Source: Schizochytrium sp. CCTCC M209059
Lineage: Eukaryota; Sar; Bigyra; Thraustochytrida; Thraustochytriidae
Direction of reading: 5' to 3'
DNA length: 64,000 nucleotides
NCBI GenBank assembly: GCA_000818945.1
Contig: KN805371.1
Location: 1,240,696-1,304,695, forward strand
Under the pieces are notes generated by a model. It was not told where the DNA came from, made no database searches, and saw only the letters and a program-made list of their open reading frames with translations. Both the position numbers and the translations under genes were made by a program. This document shows, piece by piece, positions 48,406 to 56,922 of this stretch. The first letter of the stretch is position 1; each line of letters opens with the position of its first letter.

Positions 48406-49800
48406 AGACAAAGTGCCGAGGCTAATTAGCGACCAAATGCACACTGCCGAGTGCACGCAAACTCTCAGGATGTCGCGAGAAGTTCTGTGCTCCTTGACGC
48501 GGACGCTCTTTGTTCCACGGGCGGTTCGTGCCAAAGTCGCGCCGCGCTGTTCTTTGCGCTCGCGAGGGCTGCGCTCGCGAGGGATGCAGGAGGAGTCGAC
48601 ACGATGCGCTTTCAAATGCCCATCACCCTACACGCGCCGGTGCAGGAAGCTGCTGGAGGGGCGACATTCCCTCACTCTCCTGCTTCCACGTCCGGTATTA
48701 TGCAAGAACGTCAATGAAGCGTATCCTGACTGCAGCGGATATGGGGAGATCCATACAGTCGAATCTAGTGGCTGGCTGCACTGTGGGATTATTCCTAATG
48801 ATGAACTTGAAAATGCGTTGGATTGGTACGCGAGAAGCGCGCAGTGCGGCGCGGGAAAAGCGACTTGTGCAGGCAGGAAATGAAGGCGGAGGGCGTCGAG
48901 GAGCACTGCTGCGGGCCCCGGGGGGGGGGGGGGGCGTGTGGAGCCGAGACGGAGACCCACCCGGCCTTGTGAGCCGCCTGGGTCGAAGGCGCGAAAGGAG
49001 AAAATCTAAAGTGAAAAGAAAAAGTTTGAAAATACGAGAACAAAAGAAAAGAGAAAAGCGTGTCTAGGTACGGCTTTGACCGCCGCCAGCCAAGGCGAGG
49101 GAAGCTTGGGTGACCAGTGAAGTTGAAGGCGATGGAGCGCTGGCATGGACAGCTCATCTGACCTCGCTGACCGCAACGGCCAGATGCTGCGGCCAGCCAC
49201 CGGCCTCGGAAGATGTAGGCTAGCAAAGACGCAGCTGAGAGAGCCGGGAGGAGGAGGCGTGGAAAGCTTTTACTTGTTTTCTTTTCATTTCTTTCCATTT
49301 CTTTTCTTTCGTTTTCCGCGAAAGCTGCTACGAGCTTCCAGTGGCTGCCCTTACGTGGCCGAACTCGACTTGTCGCCACCACTGGTACGGCACGTTGCGT
49401 CAACAGGCCCAGCCAGACAGCGATTTTCCACCCTCGAAGAGGTTGCATCACCCTGCCAAGCGGGGCTCTGATCCTGGGTTTTGCCATCTATCCATGTATC
49501 CATCTATCCATCCACCTATCCATGCATCCATCATCATCACTGGCATCCATTCCTCCATCCCGTTTCGTCTCGCTTGTTCCATCGCATCTAGACTAGGCAG
49601 CGGCAGGCTGAGTGCGACACAAATTGCGGGCGGCAGCAGAGACGCTGTGGTGCAGAGCTTACGCGCAGCCAGCTGCAGCTGCAGCGTGCAGCTAGAAGGT
49701 TATGTTATGTCACGCTTAATTCGCTCCGTCCACCCTCCCCGCGGTGCAATCTCGGACCGAGCGAAAGCTCGGCAGCGGCGAGTATACGGCGCAGACTGCA
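48406..49800. other. Region right of the transposon; no gene seen
   Basis: 1.4 kb. It holds a poly-G run of about 14 bases near 48920-48934, pyrimidine-rich TTTCTTTTC sequence near 49275-49310 and a degenerate (ATCC)n stretch at about 49490-49560. Frames on both strands are unconvincing. Confidence 0.45.
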
Positions 49801-50711
49801 TCAGGGCTTCGTAAACACGTCCACGATGTCCTCCGAGCCCTCCGTGCCGCAGAGAAAAGCAACCTGCGCCAGAAATGCGCACGCCGACTTGAAGCGCCGC
49901 AAGAGCTGCGAGGCGAAGAGAGAGATCTTCTGGCCAAAAAATTAGAAAAGAAAAGAAAGGAAAAAACAAAACCTTAAAAAAAAAAGAAAATCGAAAGAAA
50001 GAAAGAAAGAAAAAGTGAAAAAAAAGAAAGAAAAAGAGAAAGAAAAAATCGCGCGTCAACTTTGGGTGGTCGCGGCCTCGCACCTCGCCCACCTCGCCAC
50101 CTCGCCACCTCGACACCTCCCCGCCCCGGCCGCGTCCGCTCCGNNNNNNNNNNNNNNNNNNNNNNNNNNNNNNNNNNNNNNNNNNNNNNNNNNNNNNNNN
50201 NNNNNNNNNNNNNNNNNNNNNNNNNNNNNNNNNNNNNNNNNNNNNNNNNNNNNNNNNNNNNNNNNNNNNNNNNNNNNNNNNNNNNNNNNNNNNNNNNNNN
50301 NNNNNNNNNNNNNNNNNNNNNNNNNNNNNNNNNNNNNNNNNNNNNNNNNNNNNNNNNNNNNNNNNNNNNNNNNNNNNNNNNNNNNNNNNNNNNNNNNNNN
50401 NNNNNNNNNNNNNNNNNNNNNNNNNNNNNNNNNNNNNNNNNNNNNNNNNNNNNNNNNNNNNNGGCGACCCCGCGGAGACGCGCGGAGAGAGCGGCGCAGA
50501 GCCCAGCGCAGCGCGGCGCAGCCAGCCAGCCAGCCCAGCGCGGGCGGCCGCGGCGGAGAGCGGCGGAGCGCGGCGAGCGGCGTCCGCAGCCACCCACGCA
50601 AAGGCGAAGGCGCGCGAGGAGGGCGAGCAGAGGGACGCGCAGGCGGAGGGTAAAGAGGAGGAAGAGGACCACCACAGCGGCGTGCATCAGGACTTCTTCC
50701 GGGGACTGCAT
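49801..50711 (-). CDS. Possible small two-exon (or more) gene across the assembly gap
   Basis: A minus-strand segment 49801-49929 reads 42 codons to a TGA with strongly GC-rich third positions: KISLFASQLLRRFKSACAFL, then AQVAFLCGTEGSEDIVDVFT before KP. It is preceded on that strand by a pyrimidine-rich tract and CAG (49930-49932). Upstream, 50598-50711 reads 38 codons from an ATG with a hydrophobic helix (LMHAAVVVLFLLFTLRLRVP) up to a GTGGGT donor. Both edges are phase 0, so direct joining gives 80 residues. Additional exons could lie in the unresolved bases. No family is recognised. This is inference from codon bias and splice signals. Confidence 0.35.
50144..50462. other. Assembly gap of 319 N
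   Basis: Unresolved bases, flanked on the left by CACCTCGC-type repeats and on the right by GCGGCGCAG-type repeats. GC-rich repetitive sequence probably caused the gap. Confidence 1.
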
Positions 50712-51149
50712 CTAGGTGCGCATCGCGCCGCACTTCGGGCAACGCCTCGAACAGAGCTGAGGCGCGCATTGCGAAGGGAGCTCGTTCCGATAGCGGCGGG
50801 AGCGAGCGCGGAGGGGGGCAAGCACAGCGGGCGAGGCGGCAGACCGTGAACTGCCGCAGGCGTGCTGTCGAGCACGCGCGAAGTCTGGTTTCGCGGGGAC
50901 GCAGCGGCAGGGACTACCCCGATTTCGCGCGAGGAAGCGGGCCGGCCTCGGCCGCTCGGCGCGGGGAGAGCCAAAGGGCCTTCCGGCGAAAGCAGCAGCA
51001 ACAGCAACAAGCGGAGGAGAACCGCCACAGTAAACGGACAGAGCGATAAGACCGCCTTTGCGGCGCTCCCGCCCAAAGAACTCCCGAGGCAAAACCAGGA
51101 AAGGCGCGTGGAGGAGAGCTACGAGTCGGACCTCTCCTTTTTATACAGC
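50712..51149. promoter_or_regulatory. Upstream region of aspartate carbamoyltransferase
   Basis: 438 GC-rich bases. The ATCase frame is open from 50850 after an in-frame TGA (50847-50849) but has no ATG before 51150, so this is probably promoter and leader. It may also hold the promoter of the possible minus-strand gene. Confidence 0.45.
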
Positions 51150-52094
51150 ATGACGTGGAAGGGCCACCACGTGCTCTCTGTGCACGACTTCACCCGCGAG
51201 GGCATCCAGTCCCTCTTTGAAGCCGCCGACAAGTGCAAGGCTGCCGTCAAGGACGAAGATGGCGCCGACAAGAGCGTCCTCGACTGCTGCAAGCACAAGG
51301 TGCTCGGTCTCGTCTTTTACGAGCCCAGCACCCGGACGAACTGCTCTTTTGCCACGGCCATGCTCCGTCTCGGCGGCACCTACATCAACGTCAGCGAGAA
51401 CTCTTCCATCAAAAAGGGCGAGACCCTCCAGGACACCATGCGCTGCATCGAGTGCTACTCGGACATCATGGTCCTGCGCCACCCTGAAAAGGGCAGCGTC
51501 CAGGCCGTAAGCTCCTTTTTGCACAAGCCCCTGCTCAACGCTGGCGACGGCGCTGGCGAGCACCCCACTCAGGCGCTCCTTGACCTGTACACGATCATGC
51601 AGGAACAGGGCGGCAAGATTGAGGGGCTCACCATCACCATGCTTGGTGACCTCAAGTACGGTCGCACCACCCACTCGCTCGCCATGCTGCTCGCCATGTA
51701 CGGCGTGCGCATCAACTATGTCACGCCGGCGGGCCTCGGCATCCCTGACTCAGTCAAGGAAGTGGTCGGGTCTCTCGGCAAGGTCATTTCGCAGAACGAG
51801 TACCTCGACCTTTCCGAAGTCATCGCCGAGACTGACGTGCTCTATGTGACGCGCGTCCAAAAGGAGCGCTTTGAGTCCCTCGATGAATATGAAAAGGTAC
51901 AGGGCTCCTTCATTGTCAACCACGAGACCTTGGCCAACGCCAAGGACACCTGCACGATCATGCACCCGCTCCCGCGCGTTGGCGAGATCTCCGAGAGTGT
52001 TGACTCGTACCCGAGTGCCGCCTACTTTCGCCAGATGGAGAATGGCATGTACGTGCGCATGGCCATCATCGCCAAGGTCCTCGGGGCTTTGTAA
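51150..52094 (+). CDS. Aspartate carbamoyltransferase, stand-alone
   Basis: The protein has 314 residues from the ATG at 51150, the length of a bare catalytic chain. It condenses carbamoyl phosphate with aspartate, the committed step of UMP synthesis. Carbamoyl-phosphate sites are present: FYEPSTRTNCSFATAMLRLG, where STRT holds the phosphate, and the Lys of the KKGET loop. Further motifs are LRHPEKGSVQ, LLNAGDGAGEHPTQALLDLY, LGDLKYGRTTHSLAMLLAMY, VLYVTRVQKERF and MHPLPRVGEI. There is no dihydroorotase or CPS domain in frame on either side, unlike animal CAD. Stand-alone ATCase is known from plants and stramenopiles. No clear plastid or mitochondrial signal follows from this start, though an upstream non-ATG start would add 100 basic residues. 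Confidence 0.95.
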   Translation: MTWKGHHVLSVHDFTREGIQSLFEAADKCKAAVKDEDGADKSVLDCCKHKVLGLVFYEPSTRTNCSFATAMLRLGGTYINVSENSSIKKGETLQDTMRCIECYSDIMVLRHPEKGSVQAVSSFLHKPLLNAGDGAGEHPTQALLDLYTIMQEQGGKIEGLTITMLGDLKYGRTTHSLAMLLAMYGVRINYVTPAGLGIPDSVKEVVGSLGKVISQNEYLDLSEVIAETDVLYVTRVQKERFESLDEYEKVQGSFIVNHETLANAKDTCTIMHPLPRVGEISESVDSYPSAAYFRQMENGMYVRMAIIAKVLGAL

Positions 52095-52727
52095 ACTCCG
52101 GTCGACTTCCTTTTCTCCTTTTCCTTTTCCCGACGTCAGTTTCAAGCCGTTCACCCATTTGTCGTGTCTCGAGGAGGGGCTCGTTGAAGGAGGGAATGAT
52201 ACAAATGTCGCCTCGTCAACGTGATCATCTCAGCTGTGGCTCTTCCTCACGACGTGCACAAAAGGATGGACGTATCTCGTTGCCTTCACCGCATCATCCA
52301 GTCATTCCATTCTGGTAAATCAAGAAAGGCGGGGCAATCAATCAATCAATCGATCGATTGATCAAATCCACATTCGATCCTGGAAGATATATCGACAAGA
52401 AAGGAAAGAAAAGAAAAGAAAAGAAAGAAGATCAAAAGAGAAGGGCGTTTCTTTAGCAAGGACGTTTTCAATCCGTAATACGTAATAAACCCCGATAAAA
52501 AATATCCCTCCCCTGATTGAGTTGACTCGTGCTCGATTTTCTAAAGTAAACAAATCGGTTTTACTAGCTTGCTGGTGAATGAATGTTGGCCGTTCGACTA
52601 GCTTTTTCTTTTGACAATGACTGACGTGTGCGAAGATGCCTATGGTAGGTATCCTTTTACCCTCACTCTCGTATCGACAAACTCATTCTATGTGCGTCTG
52701 TGTGTGCGTGTGAGTGCTGTTTTATAG
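52095..52727. other. Convergent 3' region between ATCase and the FAD monooxygenase
   Basis: 633 bases with a palindrome of AATC/GATT units at about 52338-52363, AAAGA-rich sequence and a short (TG)n. No gene. Confidence 0.55.
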
Positions 52728-54398
52728 TTATGTCACGAGTCGACTTGCGCGCTCCTCAATGGCCTTTGACGAATGCAAAATCTCAGCCGCCTCGGCAGAC
52801 TTTTCCACCTTTTCGCGGACGCGATCAACCATCTCCGTCTCAAATACGCGAAGCGCATGCTCGAGCGGCTTGGTGCTTGCAATAAGACTTGCTAGCGACC
52901 ACGCGTCCATGAGCGCCTGGTTCGCACCCTGGCCCTTGAAGGGGCTCATGGGGTGCAATGCATCTCCCAACAGCGTTACTCGCGCATCCACATCGTCCGT
53001 GGGCGCACGCAGTCTTGCCGACGTCTCGTCCACATCGGCGGGGGCGCGATCATATGCAGGGTAACCAGTCACGTCGCAAGACCGGGTCGCCGCCAGCAAG
53101 TCAGGAACCGGATCGTGCCAGCCCGAGCAGCGACGCTGCGCTTCTTCCAGCAATGCCACTGGACCAGCCGCACTCAATGCCTTGGCCTCCTCCAGAGGCA
53201 TTGGGAAGCTAAGCTGCCACATCGTTACTCCGCGCGTAAATGGCATGGTGTAGATGCGCGTCTCCCCGCCCAAGGTCTGAAACATTTTGTCATCCGTGAG
53301 CAAGTGCGAGCATGGCGCTCGGCCCAAGATCACAATAAGACCCAAGTATCGCGGCGCCTCCTCGCCAAGCTTTTGTCGCCGTACGCGGGACCAGATTCCG
53401 TCACATCCAACAACAAGGTCCGCATCAACTTCGAAACGACTCGTCTCGTTCCCATTCTCAGCGGTGCCCTTGACGTCGTCAAATGTCACGCGCAAAGCAG
53501 GGCCCGAAGAAGCTATGGAAGCATCGTCGTCTCCGCCACCTTCCGCTACAGGACGGTAAGCATTAAAGTTGGCACCCCAGCGAATCGTACCTGGAGCTAG
53601 CGCATCGTGCAACATTTGCCGCACAGCCTCGCGCGGCAGCTGGATGTTGAACCGCTGCTTGTCGGGCGGTTTCCCGTTTGACATGGTCTTTCGCGTTGTC
53701 GAGTGACATTTGCGCCCATATTCGTTGACAATCGTCCCATTGGGCAAAAGCGACGCGTGTGAGACCGGCATTGCACCGAGATTGACCAAATCCCGGAAGC
53801 CAAGTCGCCGTAACGTATTCGATGCTTGCTGCATGGTCAACGCATAGCCCTGCGCCCGTGAGCTAAAGCCTGGATCTCTCTCGTACACTGTGCATGGAAT
53901 CTTGCGTTGCTGCAGCGCTAAAGCCAACGCGCACCCGCCGATCCCTGCGCCCACAATGACCACGCGGGGACCGTTCTCTGGCACAAAGTCATCTGGGACC
54001 TCTGCCGCGTGGCCCACGGTGACCCCGAGCCCATTGCACTGTCTGCAGGGCGTCAGTGGTTGCGCCAGCCAGCTCCGGATTTGGCTCGCGAGCGCCACTC
54101 CACTCGAGCCCTGCTGCTGCTGTTGCTCATAATGATCGCGATGCGCCGTTGCGTGTGGAGTAGCGAGCGTCTCGCTTGTAGCGGCGTCGGCGGCGGCGGC
54201 GGCGGCCTCCTCCAGTCGTCGCTTCTGGAGGTGCGCGATAGCGCCCGGGTTGCCGGCCTCGGCCGCCTTGATGAGCGCCTCGTCGCGAGCCTCGCGCTGC
54301 TTGCGCTTGCGGTTGCGCGTGGGGTTCTGCGCGCTCACGCGGAAGCCGCGCGAAAGGCACGCCGCGCACGCGCGCACGCCTCGCGGCGGCGTCGCCAT
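52728..54398 (-). CDS. FAD-dependent aromatic-ring-hydroxylase-type monooxygenase
   Basis: The protein has 556 residues. It belongs to the group A flavoprotein monooxygenases (salicylate hydroxylase, zeaxanthin epoxidase and UbiH-like), which use NAD(P)H and O2. An N-terminal extension (1-140) carries a Cys pair (CAAC), basic sequence, a poly-Ala and a Gln run, and CRQCNGLG. The FAD fold begins at about 143 with VVIVGAGIGGCALALALQQR and YERD. The second FAD motif DG appears in LVVGCDGIWSRVRR, and the third in VTLLGDALHPMSPFKGQGAN followed by DAWSLA. The substrate cannot be told from the sequence. The first ATG is used (GCCATGGCG). The (GGCA)n repeat lies 38 bases before it. It is divergent with the kinase-like gene. 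Confidence 0.88.
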   Translation of the reverse strand: MATPPRGVRACAACLSRGFRVSAQNPTRNRKRKQREARDEALIKAAEAGNPGAIAHLQKRRLEEAAAAAADAATSETLATPHATAHRDHYEQQQQQGSSGVALASQIRSWLAQPLTPCRQCNGLGVTVGHAAEVPDDFVPENGPRVVIVGAGIGGCALALALQQRKIPCTVYERDPGFSSRAQGYALTMQQASNTLRRLGFRDLVNLGAMPVSHASLLPNGTIVNEYGRKCHSTTRKTMSNGKPPDKQRFNIQLPREAVRQMLHDALAPGTIRWGANFNAYRPVAEGGGDDDASIASSGPALRVTFDDVKGTAENGNETSRFEVDADLVVGCDGIWSRVRRQKLGEEAPRYLGLIVILGRAPCSHLLTDDKMFQTLGGETRIYTMPFTRGVTMWQLSFPMPLEEAKALSAAGPVALLEEAQRRCSGWHDPVPDLLAATRSCDVTGYPAYDRAPADVDETSARLRAPTDDVDARVTLLGDALHPMSPFKGQGANQALMDAWSLASLIASTKPLEHALRVFETEMVDRVREKVEKSAEAAEILHSSKAIEERASRLVT

Positions 54399-54435
54399 GG
54401 CCGCGCCTCGCGCTTGGACGGTCGGGACGCGCGGA

Positions 54436-54438
54436 CGG

Positions 54439-54478
<40 letters not shown>

Positions 54479-54479
54479 C
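54436..54479 (+). repeat. (GGCA)n microsatellite
   Basis: About eleven copies directly upstream of the FAD monooxygenase start codon, probably within its leader. Confidence 0.95.
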
Positions 54480-54895
54480 TCGCGCCTCGAGCGAGGCCTC
54501 GCTCCCTCCGTCTCCTCTGCGAGCGAGCCACCGCGCCGCGTTGCGAGCGTCGCAACCGCGCTCCCGCGCGCCTCTCCCGCGCGGGCGCCAGACTCGCGGG
54601 TCTGCGGACGGGCGACGCGCGCGGAGGCTCTCGAGCGCGAGGTCTCGTTTCGATCTGTCTTATCCATCTCCCCCTCGTCGAGGCGTCTTCTTCTTCTCTT
54701 CTTCGCCTTGCCGCGGTCTCTTCTCCTCTCTTCCCCGTGCGCCGAGCAGAGCCCGATTCGACCCCATTCCGGCGAGACGCGCGGCGGGAAAGACGCCGCG
54801 CGGCGTCTGCAAGCTCGCGCCGCGCGAGCGTCTCGGTCCGGGTTCTTGGCGTCCTCGGCGCGCGCGATGGATGGATAGATGGGATGCGATGCGAT

Positions 54896-54957
54896 AAGAT
54901 GAGATGAGATGAGATGAGATGAGATGAGATGAGATGAGATGAGATGAGATGAGATGA
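54896..54957 (+). repeat. (GATGA)n pentanucleotide repeat
   Basis: About twelve perfect copies in the middle of the divergent promoter region. Confidence 0.95.
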
Positions 54958-55295
54958 CCATCTTCGTCGAGGCCGGGGCGCACGACGCGGCGAGACGCGC
55001 GCAGATCGAAGAGAGGCGAAGAGACGACGCGTCGGGCGTCCGGCGCCGCGCAAGCCTAGCCCGGAGAGGGAGGCCAACCTGAGTCGCGGAGCGAGGACCC
55101 TCAACCGGGCCGCAGGAGATCGGCCATGACGCGGCGTGGCGCAGGATACTTTGTGATTGAATGCAACAAGCAGCGCGAGGTAGATAGATGGCGCAGCAGA
55201 CCCGGAACGTCACGGTGCTGGCGCTTCTTGTTGTTCTTGTTCTTGTTTAGTCTTCGACGCCCGCGCCGAGTCCGTGGGCGGGAGCAGACGCGACC

Positions 55296-56552
55296 ATGCG
55301 CGGTACCCTCGCGTGGGCGCGCGCGGCGTCCAGCGTAGCCTGGCACTGGTTCCGCGTGGCTATCCTCGAAGGCGGCATGGTGAAGAAGCTGACGCTGCAG
55401 GCGCTGCCGGCGCCGCTGAGTGTGCCTTTTCTGCGTGCGACGTGCCGCGCCGACATCGAGGCCAACGAGCTCGCCGAGACGCAGAGCGCCGACGAGGAGA
55501 ACCTCGACGATGGATCAAGGGTTGGTGTCAAGGGCGTTAATGGCGAGACCTCGAGACTGCTCGTGGTGTCCGGCAAGAAACCCGACGAAACGCTGCGCTA
55601 TATCGTCAAGCGCCCACCGCCCGAAGGGTCGAGCGTGCGTGAGGTCGCGGGGCTGCAACGCTGGCCCGAACGCGAGTGCAAGTTTTACACCGAGCTCGCG
55701 CAATTTGTGCCGTGCAAAACGCCTCGCTGCGTCTTGGCTGAACGACGCGGCTCCATTGACTTCGTGCTCGTGCTCGAAGAGCTCCAGCCCGCCGAATGGT
55801 TCACGCACGACGATGCGCAGGGACTCACTTTTCGCCAGGCTCTTGCTGCCGTTTGCGCGATTGGAAAGGTCCACGCCGCCTTTCGTTCAAGCCCGCATCT
55901 CGACAAGTCGTGGCTTCCAATCCTCCCTGTGCAACTCCCGCTCGTCCCCTTCTTGGTTAGCCATTTGGAGACCGTGTGGCCCGCGGTTGAAAAGATACAC
56001 CGCGACGACATTTCCGAGGATATTCGCGCCAAGGTGGGGGCACTTGCCACACAATACGAGGCCCTCTCGGAGCGCCTGGCCGCAGCGCCGCGCACGCTCG
56101 TGCACGGCGACTTTCGCGCAGAGAATATGCGTTTCCGGATCGCGACCCCGGGCCTTTCCTCGCCGACGTCTAATTCGATCGCCCCTTCCACAATCACGCC
56201 CGGTGATCTTGCTGCTGGAGGAGAAGTCGAGGTGGCTGTCTTCGATTGGGCCATGTGTTCTCAGGGAAATGGCGTCTACGATTTCGTCTACGTTCTGGTT
56301 CTCTCGCTCACACGGGATACGTTTCGGAAGCACGAGCAAGCACTTGAGGATGCCTACTGTCGCGCCGCAGGCATCACCAATGATGCACAACTTCGCGAAC
56401 TCAAACAGGCGGCACTTTTGATTATTTTCGCATCGTATATTTTTGGCGCGGTTGCTGGCGTCGAGGACGAGTCTGCGCGGCCAACGCACGCAATTGGCTT
56501 TCAACGCCTCTGCGCTGCCATTGAAGAGTGGGATGCGATGCGCCTCCTGTAA
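55296..56552 (+). CDS. CHK/aminoglycoside-phosphotransferase-like kinase
   Basis: The protein has 418 residues with a protein-kinase-like fold of the APH/choline kinase/ecdysteroid-kinase-like group. These enzymes phosphorylate small molecules. The N-terminal lobe includes YIVKRPPPEGS, whose Lys probably binds ATP, and REVAGLQRWPERECKFYTEL, whose Glu would pair with it. The hinge is FVLVLEEL. The catalytic loop is TLVHGDFRAENMRF, matching HGDxxxxN, and the metal-binding Asp is in VAVFDWAMCSQGNGVYDFVY. A roughly 25-residue Ser/Thr-rich insert separates the last two. The C-terminal helices carry EDAYCRAAGI. The first 30 residues are a hydrophobic/basic helix that may be an anchor or organelle signal. 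The substrate is unknown. Confidence 0.85.
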   Translation: MRGTLAWARAASSVAWHWFRVAILEGGMVKKLTLQALPAPLSVPFLRATCRADIEANELAETQSADEENLDDGSRVGVKGVNGETSRLLVVSGKKPDETLRYIVKRPPPEGSSVREVAGLQRWPERECKFYTELAQFVPCKTPRCVLAERRGSIDFVLVLEELQPAEWFTHDDAQGLTFRQALAAVCAIGKVHAAFRSSPHLDKSWLPILPVQLPLVPFLVSHLETVWPAVEKIHRDDISEDIRAKVGALATQYEALSERLAAAPRTLVHGDFRAENMRFRIATPGLSSPTSNSIAPSTITPGDLAAGGEVEVAVFDWAMCSQGNGVYDFVYVLVLSLTRDTFRKHEQALEDAYCRAAGITNDAQLRELKQAALLIIFASYIFGAVAGVEDESARPTHAIGFQRLCAAIEEWDAMRLL

Positions 56553-56810
56553 TTATTATACGCTAATGCAAATTTAAAGAAGGAACGGAGAGAAGACGTG
56601 GTGCTCGCGGCGCAAAAAATGTCTATTATTTTTAGGTATACTTTTTTCGGTATGCAAAGTAGGATCTTCCGTGATCAACTGACCCATCAGATCTATTTGA
56701 CAAATTCCCTATAATTTTTGTACGCTGTTCATCATCGCTCTAAAAAGGAAAAGAAACAAGAAGTAAGCTAGGTATAGAGAAAACGACCGATTTCATGTGA
56801 TCTTTTATTC

Positions 56811-56884
56811 ATTCGATTTGATTCGATTCGATTCGATTCGATTCGATTCGATTTAATTCGATTTGATTCGATTCGATTCGATTC
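56811..56884 (+). repeat. (ATTCG)n pentanucleotide repeat
   Basis: About fourteen copies with few mismatches (ATTTG, ATTTA). They lie in the 370-base convergent region 56553-56922 between the kinase-like gene and UBA1. No other feature is seen there. Confidence 0.95.
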
Positions 56885-56922
56885 TCTCCATCTCGGGCAC
56901 ATGAGTGGGAAAAGATGCAAAG

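Larger units (their letters stand above)
54399..55295. promoter_or_regulatory. Divergent upstream region of the FAD monooxygenase and the kinase-like gene
   Basis: 0.9 kb GC-rich sequence with two conspicuous repeats, (GGCA)n at 54436-54479 and (GATGA)n at 54896-54957. Long frames across it are compositional. Confidence 0.55.

Noticed and set aside
48795..49487. 230-codon minus-strand frame right of the transposon
   Set aside because: It is translated pyrimidine-rich repeat (Phe/Ser runs) with no domain.
54127..55104. Long minus-strand frames across the FMO/kinase promoter
   Set aside because: Arg/Ser/Ala composition and the repeated SHLI/ISS pattern come from the (GATGA)n repeat and GC-rich sequence.
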